Below, piece by piece: positions 10,799 to 22,990 of a stretch of DNA of 64,000 bases. Positions within the stretch are counted from its first letter, which is position 1. Each line of letters opens with the position of its first letter. This DNA comes from Trichocladium uniseriatum. Lineage: Eukaryota; Ascomycota; Sordariomycetes; Sordariales; Chaetomiaceae. The stretch lies in the NCBI GenBank assembly GCA_017139535.1, contig WOUO01000015.1, positions 558,001 through 622,000 of the forward strand. The letters are read 5' to 3'. Under the pieces are notes generated by a model. That model was not told where the DNA came from. It made no database searches and saw only the letters and a list, made by a program, of their open reading frames with translations. The position numbers and the translations under genes were made by a program.

Positions 10799-13534
10799 AT
10801 GGACTACCCCAGCTCAGATCCCGGCGTCGCTACCGTCACCGCATTGCCCTTTGGCGCAGAAGATGTCGATGCTCAATCTCAGTTTCAAGAGCCTCAACCC
10901 CCATGGGGCTCCGCCTTTGGTTCTTTGTCGCTTGAGTCGCTCTTTGGCGGCCCCAACCCCGACCCAATCTCCAACCAGAGCCTCGGCACCACTGCCGATC
11001 GGACTGCCGCCGATTTGACCATTGGTCCGCAAACCAGCCCGTCGCAGCCCGTTCGTCCGCCGTCCGTTAGTCTCGTGATCGACGCGGTCTCAGGTCCGTT
11101 CCGCTTTGGAGCCTTGCGAGAGCCGGTTCCAGCCACAGTTGAGGATGGCGTGCCTGTTTCACCGTCGACCTGGTCCAACATTGCTCGGCAACATGCAGCA
11201 AACCTTGATCGAACACGTCGGTATGCGGCTCAACCGTCAGGCATATGCATGCCGACGCAGAATTTACTCACCGTCACCTCTCCGACTGTGCTCTTTGACT
11301 TCGACTTGGCAAACCTGGGCCTCGGTCTCGTGAACTCGAGTCCAAATGTCACATATCCTCGGCTACAACCTCCAGACAACTCAGTCAATCTCAATCCGTT
11401 TCAATTCCAGAGCTATTCGGGTGGTCCATCATTCCATCCCACCTTCCCCATCTCGGGTGATACTGGTGGTCTGTTCCCGGCTTTTACTGAGACCAGCGGC
11501 GTCCTACCCTCCGCTCAGTTTAGCGCAGCCTTTGACACTCCTGGTACCCCCACTGACAATGGCGGACTGACATCATCCTCGATCGACTGCAGTTCCTATT
11601 TGCTGTCCGGGTCTCAGTATATCCTCTCATCCAACCCTAGCGCAAGCCACGATGCGAGAAACGGTGGTTATGGACAGTCTGCTGCAAGGTCATCGCCAAA
11701 TCCACGGCGCCCTAGGGCTGTAACCAAACGCTCGGTGTCTTCCCTCTCCATCGTCCATTACAGACCCGCCGAGGACACAGAGGATCGGCCTTCCAAGAAA
11801 CGCGCTGCATTGGAAGAAATCCCTCCTCAGGGAATGGTTTCTCAGACACTTAAGCCCATTGAAGGCAAAAATGGCGAGGTGCAGGGGTTCATGATGACAT
11901 TGGGCAAGAGGGCTAAGAAGAGGTCCACTTTCACCAAAGAGAAGCGTGAGAAGACAGCGTTGGCGAGGAAGGAGGGGGTCTGTAGCAGATGCAAGAGGTC
12001 AAAACGACAGGTGCGAGAGTGTGGCTTCGTGTTCTGGGGAAATCATAGACTAACGCCCTGCCCAGTGCGACCTCGCCCATCAGGAGAGCCCCTACGCGAG
12101 CTGTACCCTCTGTGCCGGCACAAAACTCTACAAGGGTGTTGCTCGGATGCCTTGCTTCAAGTTCACCCTCGAAGATATTCTCTTCTTCCGGTCCGGTGAG
12201 CTTTACCTTTCGTATCTCTACACCCATCCTCTCGATACACCCCCTTAAGTCTCCTGGCCCACGTTGTTCGTCCAGTGTGACTGACCATTATACACCAAGG
12301 CCCTGCATCAAACGGGCCCCTCTATACCCAACGCCGGGCTGTATACGACCTCGGTGATCTATCCAAGCCACACGTTCCCGCGAGGGCGATAACGCTCACA
12401 CAAGGCATTGGCTCCCATCATTTGACCGTCTATGTTTCCGAGTTCACCCCGTCGCCTGAGGATGTTGTGTCATACAAGTGGCGGGACCCATCGGGGAAAC
12501 AACATGAATTGGTCATGCCGAATTTCTGCTTGACAAATATCCCGACAGTTCATCGCCACTTTTGGGAGTACATCGAATCCGCCAAGTGGTCATACCTCGA
12601 GACCCTTCGGATCGAAAACGACCTGGTTTGGATGACCGTGTCCATGGCCATTGAATACGCCAAGAGGAGACCTGTAAGTGATTACCCTGCCAGCCTCATG
12701 CTCCTTGCTTACCCCTCTAGGACTCCCTGGTTGCCGATGCTCTCAGTCTCTGGGCAATCTCCCGAATGATCGAGATTCCGTGGGAAATGTGTGGAACTGA
12801 TACCCTCGGAGTTTCTCGGATCAATGATACCAACAACCCTCGTCACGGGAAGATTCCCATCCCACCCAACATGGACACTAAACTGGATCAAATTGTTATC
12901 CAGCTGATCCTAAGGCCTCTGCGCAAGAGGGTCATCCAGAAGTTCGAGCAGCTCATCACGCCGGCAAAACCCGAGTCATGGTTCGAGGTCTACCTCTCGG
13001 CCTTCATCCTGCTACATCACATTGAGCGACTGGCGAAGCATTCTGCCTTTCACGCCAGGTTACACACAATGTCGGTAAGTATCGTCCATGAGCTCCCAAA
13101 CTGTCATGAAACAAGTTAACGCTGGCAGACCAAATACTCCAACGTTCCCTTCCTCGAAGGCGTATTCCACACGGCAAAGAGCATCCTTGCACGGTTCCAC
13201 TTTGTCTGCAACGGGTCTGCACCGCTCAAGCTGGACTGGACGTCTCCGAAAACTGCAGATGTGGCCAAGCTGGAGCCGAATCAGGTTGAGTTTATGAAGA
13301 AGACGCAGGCCATGATTGCGGCAAGAGGTAAGCCGTTCGCGCTCAGCAGTTCTCTTTCACCCCTTGGGATAGTGGCTGATTGTCACAGAACGCGGCGTTC
13401 TCAGCCTACGAACCACACACAGATACGAAGAGTCTTTGTATTGGGCTGGCCAGCTCTTCTTTGGGAATTTTGATACCTCCCCGGTTCATGTCGTGGAAGA
13501 AATTGAGGAGGGTAGTGTAAAAGTGGAGTCTTAA
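10799..13534 (+). CDS. Zn(II)2Cys6 transcription factor with a central zinc cluster
   Basis: Six exons: 10799-12010, 12066-12195, 12300-12673, 12721-13074, 13129-13327 and 13389-13534. All introns are GT-AG and phase is preserved, giving 804 aa. Residues 1-390 are Ser/Pro/Asn-rich and look disordered. A basic stretch (KRAKKRSTFTKEKREK) then leads into a cluster with Cys at about 395, 398, 405, 417, 420 and 434. The spacing is C-x2-C-x6-C-x11-C-x2-C-x13-C, so the last gap is longer than the usual 6-8. An intron splits the cluster just before the third Cys. Most fungal zinc clusters lie near the N-terminus; this one is in the middle. The part after it (about 370 aa) is a helical effector-like region I cannot assign to the common fungal middle-homology family. 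It should act in the nucleus as a DNA-binding regulator; targets are unknown. Confidence 0.8.
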
Positions 13535-13820
13535 GACGACGCGGCAACGTGTAGAACGGCGTCAAGGTTTGGGTTGGGGCTGTTGGGGGTCTGCTACAAA
13601 CTGCATGGCGAAAAAAAAAGCCAGGATCCAATCCAGTAATATATGTTCATCTACTGCACCATGCAGCATAATTTAGATTAGATATGTATGCAAATAACTA
13701 ATTTTAACACCATCAATTAACTCCCATCAGTCTACTTGTCAAGACTGTTGTATAACCACGCAAGGGGGTCCATGGGCACATGATGAAAGAGTTGGAATCG
13801 TCAAGTTCTATATAACCACA

Positions 13821-15489
13821 TCAAACAGAACCGCGTATTATGGGCACGTAGATGCTGTGACTGAACAATTCAACATCGTCAATCTCCCTGTCCTCCAGCT
13901 CCTCCAGCGTGATGATGCCCTCGTTGTCGCGCCAAATGCGGTAGTGTTGGCAGCAAATCCTGATGTATCGGAGGCGCGGTGCAGCAGCGGCGAGCCTCTG
14001 AGCGGCACCCAGGAACATCTCTTTGGTGAATTCTTCTCTTCGTATGTAGACGAAATTGCCTACTGCGATAGCAAGCTGGGTGAGATTGACGAGCTTGGAA
14101 AGTGCGCGCTCGAGAAGGTCCAGATGCTCCATCCCGTACTCGTTGTCCAGGTCCTCGGGCAACCGGACCATGAGACCTTCCAGTGCATCCCCTTCGTTGG
14201 TTACCAGGTCAAGGACTTCCTCGATGGGGGCCATTTCCGCCTCGTTGTCTTGCCCAGGGAGGGGCTCGCGCTCAAGCTCGATGTCGAGCATCCTGAAGCG
14301 GAGGGGAAGCCGGGGGTATGCCGGGTTGGGTTGGAGCAGCGCTGCTAGCTCGGATTGATGTCCGTGTTGGTTTTGGCAGGAGATGGCAAGATGGCGCGTA
14401 AAGTCTGGGTCGTCCATGGTGCCAAAGAATTCTTCGACGTCCTTTCGGTAGACATCGGTGGTGAAGCGACGCAGGTTGGGCGAGTGGGCGGGCCCGAAGG
14501 CGTCATACGCGACATCAGAAGGCCCCGGGACCGGGACGGTTATATGGAAGGTAACCGATCTGCCAGTACCGTTCGCGACGTGGACCTCCTCGAGGTGGGA
14601 CAGATCGGTGAGCTTTTTGAGCGCCATGACATTACTCGGATAGACGGCCACGCCGCACTTCAAGGATTCTAGACGCAATGGGAGGGCGCCGGTCGCTCCG
14701 TATGCATTGCAGAGGCTGTCGAAGAAACCGTGGTATGTCTGGGGCGGCCAGTAATGGATACTGTCGGGTGACAGGGACAGGTGCAGCCGCCTGAGACCTG
14801 GCGAGCCCCCGAGCAGCTGGACAGCTTGGACCTTCCACCAGCCCGGGTCCTGGTAGAGCCATTCGAGTGTCAGTTCCTCAAGTCGGCTGAACATGGTTAG
14901 ATCCGGGTTCCGGTATGTCTCTGGAATCTCTCCGCGCCCGAGACCTGGGTAAACCGGGATCGATGGGTAGATGGCGACTCCGTCCTTTATCTGATTCAGA
15001 GCCCACCGGGCGTTTGTTTCCATTGCCCGCGGGAAGGCTATGTGGATTGCCGTGATCCTCGGGCACGAGTCATGGAGGATTTGCAGGGTCTGTGTTGAGA
15101 GTGGGATGTCGCGGCAGCTAAACCACAAAACTTGGTAAGTTTTCATCTTGCTATTAGCTGGTAAGATATAAAATGACATACTCGAAGCTTTCCAGACGTG
15201 GCATCCTGGTCACCATCTGCTGGATGCGCTCATTCTGGTCCTCGGTGTTCATATACCATCCGGGCGTGACTGAGAGTTTTCTGACATGGCGCAGATGTCC
15301 GCTCGTCTCGTGCAGCGACACGGCGCTGCTGAGTTGGATGTGAAAGTCGCGAAACAGAAAAGGGGTAGCTGCAGCATGGAATTCCTTGCTCACTAGGCGC
15401 AACTTGGCCAACTGTTTCCGGCTTCGTATCACTTCTGCCAAGCAGCGCAGTAATTCTGGGAGTGCAATGAAGATGGTAATGGTGGCCAT
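13821..15489 (-). CDS. F-box/leucine-rich-repeat-like protein
   Basis: Two exons, 15489-15182 and 15117-13821, with a 64-bp intron (GTATGT donor, TTTAG acceptor) in phase 2; 534 aa. The N-terminus (ALPELLRCLAEVIRSRKQLA, then LRLVSKEFHAAATPFLFRDF) has the fungal F-box-like pattern of a Pro-Glu-Leu start, a short helix pair and an aromatic Phe-Leu-Phe-Arg-Asp end. The rest contains irregular Leu-rich repeats such as LEELTLEW, LRRLHLSL, LESLKCGV and LRYIRICC. That fits an SCF substrate receptor, or a non-SCF F-box-like scaffold. There is no signal peptide and no membrane segment. The exon join restores LESFDCRDIPL, which is natural for this family. The specific target is unknown. Confidence 0.7.
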
Positions 15490-16072
15490 TGTTGCGGGTC
15501 ATCCAGGTGTCGGTGCCAAGAAGTCAGTGACCAGTCAGTTCAGGAGTGATCTGAGTCTATTCTGATAACTCGAGAGTGGAAGTTGAGAAACTTTCGGGTC
15601 AAGAAGTGGAAGTTCAAATTAACTTTTAAAGGCCGTGCTTCACGGGCTAATACCGGCTGTTGCCTGATGTGGATGGGAGCTGTTGTGCCGGGTTTCGGAG
15701 GGTTAAGGAGCACACTAGGCAGCAGCTGACCACTCACTTGTTCCTTCCAGGAAGTGAGAATGAGTGAATTGCTGCCAAACATCATAAAATACTAGTAAAC
15801 GTAAAAATGAAAAGGGGATACCGTTGACAATGGGGACGGCAGTTTTAGCCCGTGTCCCTTCTCTCTGGCCCCTAAAGAAATGCATCCCCGTCCGTTCTGC
15901 TTCCTCACCACTAGCCCACGATTAGGAAAACTGACGATAGGAAAGGATAAGCGAGCAACAAAAAAAAGAAGGAAAAGTAAGGTAAAGCAAGAACAAATCC
16001 AACCAAATAACAAACAAACAAGATCCCAACCCCAACCCAACCCACCCTCAACGATTGATCCAGAGACCATCC
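15490..16072. other. Intergenic, F-box promoter and TauD-gene 3' flank
   Basis: No supported gene. From 15880 to 16070 the plus strand is A/C-rich and G-poor, so the 3' flank of the minus-strand dioxygenase transcript is G-rich, like other 3' flanks in the window. Confidence 0.5.
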
Positions 16073-17571
16073 TCAACCACAGCTCGCCCTCCGATGCCCC
16101 ACATTCACCCTCAACCCCATCGGGCTCCCCTCAATATCCCACACCGCCAACTCGCGCCTCCACTCATGCTCCCCATAGCACTCCCAACTAATCCTCTCCA
16201 GCTCCCTCGGCGTGCGCCACATCCTCTCCTCATTCCGCAACCATAGCCTCAACATATGCCTCTTCTTCCCCTGGCCCGCCTCATCGTCCGCGAACCCGCT
16301 CCTCGCGTGCAGCATGGCAAAGTTGTTGGAGACCAGCATGTCCCCCCGGCGGAGCTTGATCTCGAGCGCGTGCTCTTTGGCGAGGAAGTAGACTGCGTCG
16401 AGGGCCTCGGCTTGCAGTTCGGTCATGGCGGGGACGCGCGGGTGGTGCGGGGAGAAGTGGGCGCCGGTGAGGGGGCGGCGGGAGAATTGGAAGGAGGGGC
16501 CGTGGCGGCCGAAGGGGAGGAGGAGGGGGCGGGTGTGGTATTGGCCTTGGTGGAATCTGGGATTGGGAGGAGAGTTAGTTGGGGTGAAAAAGGGGGGGAA
16601 GGAGGGGGGACGGACTCGTCAAAGATCCAGTCGTCTTTGGCGAGGACGTGGATCAGGTCGGGCCGGGTGCGGGCGAGCTCGTTGTAGATCTTGGCCGAGG
16701 AGGCTAGGTAGGACTCGCCTCCGTAGGCGGCGACGTTGAGGGCGTACAGGGCGAGCACATCGCAGAGGTCGGTGTGGAAGGGCTGGAGGGGTGTTGTTCA
16801 GTTATGTTTTGTTACTGGCTGGGTTTGGAGAGGATGACGAACCTGTGCGCGTGCAACGTAAGGAGAGTTGGGCATGCTGCCGTGTTTCTTGACGTCCTCG
16901 TAGATGGCCTTGATGTGGACTGGGCTGTGTGAGTGTATGATCTCAGAAAGGGGGTTAATAGACGGAGACTGACGAATCATGCGGCCATCAAAGTCCTGCA
17001 TCCCGCGCTTCTCGGCAATGTAGCTCGTGACACCGAGGTAGATGAGGATGTTGTCAAGGCTGGAGTACTTGCTGGGCTGCAGACCGCGCAACACAACAAA
17101 GCCGCGACCATCATGGACGATATCGGAAGCATGGATGAGTCGGCTGCTCAGGTTCGGAAGCGGGAATGTGGTGGGGTTGATGTCGTCGGGGTTGAGGTTA
17201 CCAGGGAGGGCTTCGTACATGTTAGTCATGACTGAAGCTGCCGTACAAGAAGTAGAGGGAGATGAGGACAAACCCTTGAAGTGGGCAAGACCGGCTTCGA
17301 TCTCGGCGACATCCTCAGCGCCAAGCGGGAGGATATACTCGTCCTCCGACTTAAAGTCAGAGCTGTCCCAGACTCGGGCCGTGTCGATCTGAGCGGGCCA
17401 TCCAGGGGGCAGAGTGGTGGGACGGTCCGGGTAGAGAGCCTTGAGCCTCTCGACCCGGTCCCTGAACACCTTGTACGAAGGAATCCAGGAGATGTCAGGT
17501 CTGACAATCTCATCTGCGACGTTGTTCGTATTGGGGTCTGCGGGCGCAGTGGAAGCCAGAGAGCAGGCCAT
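16073..17571 (-). CDS. TauD/TfdA-like Fe(II)/2-oxoglutarate-dependent dioxygenase
   Basis: Five exons: 17571-17274, 17210-16974, 16919-16843, 16782-16616 and 16556-16073. Introns of 54-63 bp are GT-AG with GTTTGT, GTCAGT, GTTCGT and GTCCGT donors; 420 aa, all phases consistent. The Fe(II) facial triad starts with the HxD motif in PFHTDLCDVLALY (His about 207, Asp about 209). The distal His is probably in FAMLHARSGF, and the 2-oxoglutarate Arg in KRHMLRLWLR. Family members hydroxylate or cleave small molecules such as taurine, alkyl sulfates or betaines, releasing CO2 and succinate. The fungal clade is broad and the substrate cannot be read here. There is no targeting signal, so it is probably cytosolic. 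The coding strand is C-rich around exons 4-5 and switches to G-rich for the last 100 codons. Confidence 0.88.
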
Positions 17572-19823
17572 GCTGATGTTGATTCAGGGGTATCTCAGGT
17601 TGGTGTCGAAGCGGGTTAGGGTTAAAGGTGAGCAGTCGGTGTAAGTGGTACTTGACAACCGCTGGACGAAATCGAAGGATCTGAGCTTGCAGAGATGCCC
17701 AGAGAAGGCTTGAAGCATGAGATGATGTATATTAAAAACCATGATTTTCCCCAGAATTCTCTCTGATTAAATACTAGATCGCGAGCAGAGCCTCAACTCT
17801 CGTCAAGAACCGGCCTTCTGCTTCGATTCCGTATCTTGCCGCAGAGCCTCAGTCTTGGCTTGGCAGAGCGTGTGAAAGGCTTCAGAGGTGCAGATAAGAC
17901 GTGGAGACCTGATTGGGAAGCTCGAGGTCATCTGGTCTCATTTGCATCGGCCATGGCCAATCCCCGCGTTTCGGCGGGAGACAACCGCAAGCCCATTGGA
18001 TCAAGTAGTTCAAACAACCCCAATCGACTCAGGTGCTTTCTGCTCTGCAGAGATGCAGTGAGACGAGATGCAGCAACGCAAAGGTCCGGCCCGGATTGCG
18101 TAACCAGAAAGTGTAGAAAGGAGCCCGGCCGGGGACCGCACATGGAGGCCAGGCGTGGGGAGGGTCCAATGATGATGAGCTGTGACTAAAGCAAGAGAGA
18201 GATCTTCATGTTAACCTTGGTCAGTGACTCGATAGTTGGCCCTATTCTGCAGTATGGGCTGAGACGGCCCATGGCCGCATGGAGTCATGGTGATGTCGAC
18301 TGGACGAACAGACTGAGACACTCTGAACTGCCCGGCTTCAGCAAACACCCTGATGAGGCTCAACTTGAGTCATCTGAGAGGTAGATCTTGGAGCTTTGCT
18401 TCTTTGGGCTAACTGAGGGGTAGTATTGCAGGATATTACCCGCTGGAGACGGCTTTGGGATGCAGATTGCGCCGGAGAAGTCGTAATTGCTCCATCCGCG
18501 CTACATGACTTCATTAGTGAGCAACTCAGTTGAGCCGCATTCACGTTACACAAAGAACGCGCACGGGTTGAACGGCACATGCTGTCAGTGGCCCGGAGCA
18601 TTTACCCCGCCGAGACTCAGGGATTGTCTTGTTTCTTGCCGTGACCTTTGGTCCCTTTCCCTGCTTCTATTTCCCTTCTAGACGAGCGGCATCTGGGGCG
18701 GCTTAGGACAGAGTGCGAAAAAGGTTTCAGGCCCGGTTCCAGGCTTGTGTTCAGTGTTTTAGTTGGTTAGAACATGGGCGGCCAAGATGGATGGGCGTTT
18801 AGCGTTTTCGTTGTCGGGATGTTGGCCCCGGCCAACTCGTGCCCAGTTCCGTGTCCTTTCGGCTGTGTTCAGTTTAGCCTGCGTAGGTGCAACCGTTAAC
18901 GAACATGGTCACAGAGTTAGGAACCTAGGATTGAATGCGTTTAATCAGCCTGGTTGTTGAGATGAACCGAATCGATAGGTATGGGCCCGAACTAATGGTG
19001 GGAAGTTCAAACCATTCAGTCCTTACATGCAGGCAATTGTGGAATCAACTTCCCCGTCACTACCCGCTCTTGGGGCTTGGGAACCTTAGGTACGGAAGCT
19101 GGAGCGGCTTCTCCATCCCCTCGGCTTGTGTGAGTGAGTGGCCTCACATGGCAGCACCTACCAGGCTGCTTTCTGTCAGCTGGACACGAGTTATCCCCAA
19201 CAGTCTGCGCCTTGGCGGATTTGGCTCAGTCCGTCATGAAGAAGGGGAGATGACGTCTACAAGCCGCAATGCCACTACCAATAGCCAATTAATTCCTTTT
19301 CTACTTTCTTGAACCAATGAACTTGTTGGCAGGTGGACTTGACGTCTTTTCCAACCACAATGACTGCTGTAGTCAAGAGCAACCTTTTGCGAATAGTTGC
19401 ATCTTTTGTGAAATAAAAAGGGGTTCTGAAACCGTCAGTTTATTCCTGACTTTTAGCGACATATTTGAGCAGAGAAAACGGCAAGCATTCTGTAATTAAT
19501 TAATTATGATGAATTAGGCAGTACCACCTGCCTCAGTTGGAACCGAACCCAAGGGTGTTTGTTGGTGGCCGGTTCGGCTAAGAACAGCCATCTGGCCAAC
19601 ACCTGCCGAGTCACAAGACTCACAGCAGCAGGTGGAAGGAACATTGGAGCCTCGAGGAAAGTCTTAGCAATCACGACTTGGAACGCTTCAAGTTTACAGT
19701 TACCTCGTAAACCTCTGGACCTTCCCCGAATGTTTCAACTTTTGGCCCAGGTTTGGTTCAAGTTTGGCTCCAATATTCCAAATCAAATTCTGCAAGTTCC
19801 AGCATTGCTCCAGTGTACCTCTC
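17572..19823. other. Long gene-free divergent region
   Basis: This 2.25 kb interval lies between the divergent TauD and F-box-like genes. Open frames here (for example 17836-18189) lack coding composition. A TTAATTAATTAATTA-like palindromic run lies near 19493-19508. It presumably contains both promoters; nothing else is supported. Confidence 0.5.
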
Positions 19824-21242
19824 ATGGATCGAGCGTCGCAAGAGCAACCCCGCACGCAATCAGGAACCGGCGAGGAGCGACAGCAATCGTGGTCGCGCCC
19901 GCTGCTCTCGAGCTCCCTACTCGAGTCCTTGCCCACCGAAGTCTTGGTGTCGATCCTTTCCGCTGCGTGCTCGACGACTGACCTCGGGGCGCTCATACGC
20001 TCCTCGCCCGTCGTCTACAAGGTGTTCCTCTCGGCTAAGCGAACCGTGCTGCTCGGCATTCTCGCCAGTGGCCTCGGCCCCGCGCTGCGGGACGCCGTTG
20101 CCGCAACGCTGATAACCTATGCCCAGGTCGAATATCGACAGACGACGTATTTTAAAGAGCCGGAGCATGCAATTCAGCGATACGAGGCGCTACCCCGCGG
20201 CGATGCGGGGCTGGCGTCGGTAAAGGACCTGCCCATGGATGCCATCATCGCGCTCATCCGGGTAAACCGCAGCGTACAGTTCCTCGTCGACGACTTTGCT
20301 GCATCCAGACTCCCGGAATTGCGCAAGATACACCCGGACGCCGCCGGCCCGCTGTCTTCCAACGAGCGCCACCGAATCGCCCGGGTTCTGCTCCGCCACC
20401 AGTTTCTCGCGTGCATTGAACCCGGCAGCGGGAAGCACGAGGCCGCCGTACACCGGAAGCTTATTAATCTCTTCCAGCCTTGGGGGATGCATCAGCTGGC
20501 CGACATCAGCGTCTTCGTACACCAGATGTTGTCATCTGCGTTCCAGTACTGCAAAGCACAGTTCCGATCACACATGCCCGGTAAGCCCTTGAAGCAGTGG
20601 GAACTGGATCAAGATGCGGCATCCCGCGACCTCGTGGCGTTGCACAGGAAGCTCGTCACAGAGCGCGCCCGGGCGGCGGCAAACCCATGGTTAATAGCAG
20701 CGCTCAACGGCCCCTTCGGCCCCCTACCAAGGACAAATCAGATGGCGATTGTGGTGCGCTTCGAGTTGCTCATTGCGGGGCCGCTGCCGGCCCAAAGTGG
20801 CACCGACCTCGTCAATGAGGAGTTTTGGGGACTTCGGGACGACCTCTACCGGCGCGAGGACGCGATGCCGCCGCTAGTGCTCACGGATGAAGACCATGGT
20901 GGTGAATACATTGATGGAGCTCCTCCATTCGCGTGGGTGGACGCCCACGCTCGTCTCAACTGCCAGCGCTGGGGCAGGCACGTACACCGGGAGGTGCTGC
21001 CAGCGGAGCAGGAGGGCTTCACGTCTCGTCAGAGCATCTGGATGCGGGCGAAGCTCAATCAGTGGCGCTGGCTAGGGTTCTGCTTCCTGGATCGAGCCCG
21101 TGTTAAGCTACTTAGGACACGGCTGCCAGAATACGCGACTGGATGGCTCATGGCAGCGCCGCCGGCTGACGAGGATTGCGGGTTCCCCGACAAGCCTCCC
21201 CGTCGTCCTCGCCCGCCGAGGCAAATGCCACAGTCCACATGA
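19824..21242 (+). CDS. F-box-like hypothetical protein
   Basis: This is a single-exon frame of 472 aa starting at the ATG at 19824; an earlier in-frame ATG at 19764 would add 20 residues. Residues about 35-75 (LLESLPTEVLVSILSAACST, then DLGALIRSSPVVYKVFLSAK) match the F-box-like pattern common in fungal proteins. The remaining 400 residues are helical and have no domain I can name. Base composition is GC-rich at third positions over the whole frame, which supports a real gene. It may be a substrate adaptor for SCF ligase, but F-box-like proteins in this group often lack evidence of Skp1 binding. Confidence is good that it codes, moderate for the domain. Confidence 0.65.
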   Translation: MDRASQEQPRTQSGTGEERQQSWSRPLLSSSLLESLPTEVLVSILSAACSTTDLGALIRSSPVVYKVFLSAKRTVLLGILASGLGPALRDAVAATLITYAQVEYRQTTYFKEPEHAIQRYEALPRGDAGLASVKDLPMDAIIALIRVNRSVQFLVDDFAASRLPELRKIHPDAAGPLSSNERHRIARVLLRHQFLACIEPGSGKHEAAVHRKLINLFQPWGMHQLADISVFVHQMLSSAFQYCKAQFRSHMPGKPLKQWELDQDAASRDLVALHRKLVTERARAAANPWLIAALNGPFGPLPRTNQMAIVVRFELLIAGPLPAQSGTDLVNEEFWGLRDDLYRREDAMPPLVLTDEDHGGEYIDGAPPFAWVDAHARLNCQRWGRHVHREVLPAEQEGFTSRQSIWMRAKLNQWRWLGFCFLDRARVKLLRTRLPEYATGWLMAAPPADEDCGFPDKPPRRPRPPRQMPQST

Positions 21243-22202
21243 GGATGTAACTCGGCGATCACTGACTGTGATTATATTGGCATCGAGTTAAGACACACAC
21301 AAGGCTCTTGTGTAGCAAGCCAGGCTCATTATCCAATTACCAGAATCTTTCCTCGCGCTCTTGGGAAGGAATAACCTCATCCCCACACTTGGTGTTTTAG
21401 ACGGGGCTCTTGACGAGCTTAATGACTATGCCTTTGTTGGCGAAGCCCTCGAACATCTAGGTTTAGTAATATTTGTTAGCTTCGTTGATGGTAATGCCCA
21501 ATTGAGAGCGGTGCTGCAGTTCAACAGTGCCGTTGATGGGTCGTCTAGAGTGAGGCCATCGATGGTGTCAGAGAACAGCACGCCAGCCGCGTCATCACCG
21601 ACGAGTTTTGCCATGGCCCAGTTGTGGCCCTTGGTCGTGACCTACCACTCACCGCAGCTGTGGACCTCGGGTAGCGACATCTTCTACGTAACACGCTCAA
21701 GATATATTCCGGTACAAAGTGTCAAGCCCGCAACCAATATTGTGTTGTGCCGGAGTGGAGGTACTCCAGCGAAAAGCTCGACAAGCTCAAGAACGAAAGC
21801 TTTGGTGGGTTTGGGGTTGGCGTCGCTTGGCTGTAGGGTAGCGTCGGCGTGGTTGTTTGCACTGGGATGACACGGAGAACGTGGATCTCTATGGGGACCG
21901 GGAGGATCAGGAAGACGAGCCGGCAACATTAAGGGAGGCACCCCGAATTGTCGTTTCCCTTAAACCCGCGTCATCATCTCAGGAATGCCTCACCGCCTCT
22001 TTGATCTAGCCAGGGAGGCCAGGGACTTAAGGATTGGACGCGCCTAGGCCTGGGCATACAATCTAGTCTTCTCGGGCAACACAAACAAAAGAAACTTGAG
22101 AATTCTAAGAACTAAGTTTACAACGAACCCCTCTCGACTCTTACACACGAACATCAGCCTTCAACACGCATTTCGGACATCATCCTTTGTTTTAAACCGG
22201 TT
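21243..22202. other. Intergenic with a possible gene relic
   Basis: The interval lies between the 3' ends of the F-box-like gene (plus) and the Cys-rich protein gene (minus). It holds the coding-like but broken stretch listed separately at 21395-21680. No intact gene is supported. Confidence 0.5.
21395..21680 (-). pseudogene. Possible degenerate coding remnant
   Basis: On the minus strand one frame gives a protein-like run (GHNWAMAKLVGDDAAGVLF and onward to about 21500). The sense then appears to jump to another frame, giving LGITINEANKYY, a stop, and then MFEGFANKGIVIKLVKSPV. In-frame stops and at least one frameshift would be needed to explain it as a single gene. I cannot name the family. 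It could also be chance, as stops are rare in GC-rich DNA. Confidence 0.25.
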
Positions 22203-22990
22203 CTATCTGCGACCTTGGTTCCGTTTCGCCGCACTGATCGACAGCTGATCGAGCTGCTCGACAAGAGACGTTGCGCCGGGGGCAACTGCCTGGCGTCCGC
22301 TGCTGCTCGTGGGCTTGGGGGTTTTCCGTTCGTCGACCGGATGACGACTCTTTTTAGCCGTCTCTTGGGAACCTCTAGTGCCGTGGCTCGGTTTCTTGCC
22401 TGCCTGCGAAGGCTGGCTGCAACCCTGAGCTGTATCCCGCTGCTTGTTGGGGGTCGGTTTGTGGCCAGACCCTTTGGCGGGCAGCAGCGTACCATCGCCA
22501 CCCTGACCGCTGCCCTGGGTCTTTACCTTGGCGCTGGTAGCTCCGTGTCTAGCCACGGCTGTCCGCGGGGCTGCGAGGCTGAAATCACCCACGGGGTACA
22601 TGTTTGGGTCCGGAACAAGGGGGGCAGGGTCGGGGCTATTCATATCGAAGATTTGTTAGCTAGCTAGCCAAAGTATAGGACATAACCAGGTTTCCCTGGG
22701 TTTACTCACTTCTGTCCTACTTCGGAACAGTCGTCGCAGAATCGGCCATCTACCAAGACTTCGTACAAGATCACCTCTGGGGCAGGAGTACGGCAGAACA
22801 CGGTTCTTTTTGTCCGGGTCCTTCTCGACCCGCAGTACAGGGGGTACCTTTGATAGCAGTGAAGACACAAGCCGGCCATGAATATGTACCAGCCGCAGAT
22901 GCAATTGTTGGGGTTGTATGGGTGACCCCTGGCATGGGCAAGGGCCTTGCGGGGGATCTCGTCGGGTTGGATGGGAGTGATTCCGTTCAT
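22203..22990 (-). CDS. Hypothetical Cys-rich protein with a basic disordered tail
   Basis: Two exons, 22990-22710 and 22635-22203, with a 74-bp intron (GTGAGT donor, AATAG acceptor) in phase 2; 237 aa. The first ~95 residues contain about nine cysteines in a pattern such as CICGWYIFMAGLCLHCYQRY, then CGSRR, FCRTP and FCDDC, which suggests a metal-binding or disulfide-rich fold. The second exon is Lys/Ser/Pro/Gln-rich and looks disordered, ending in a basic tail. An in-frame ATG at 23134 would add 48 residues, but it lies inside the TATATAA motif at 23134-23140. The downstream ATG at 22990 (CAAGATGAAC context) is therefore preferred. It is divergent from the kinase-like gene. The family is unknown; no function is proposed. 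Confidence 0.6.
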
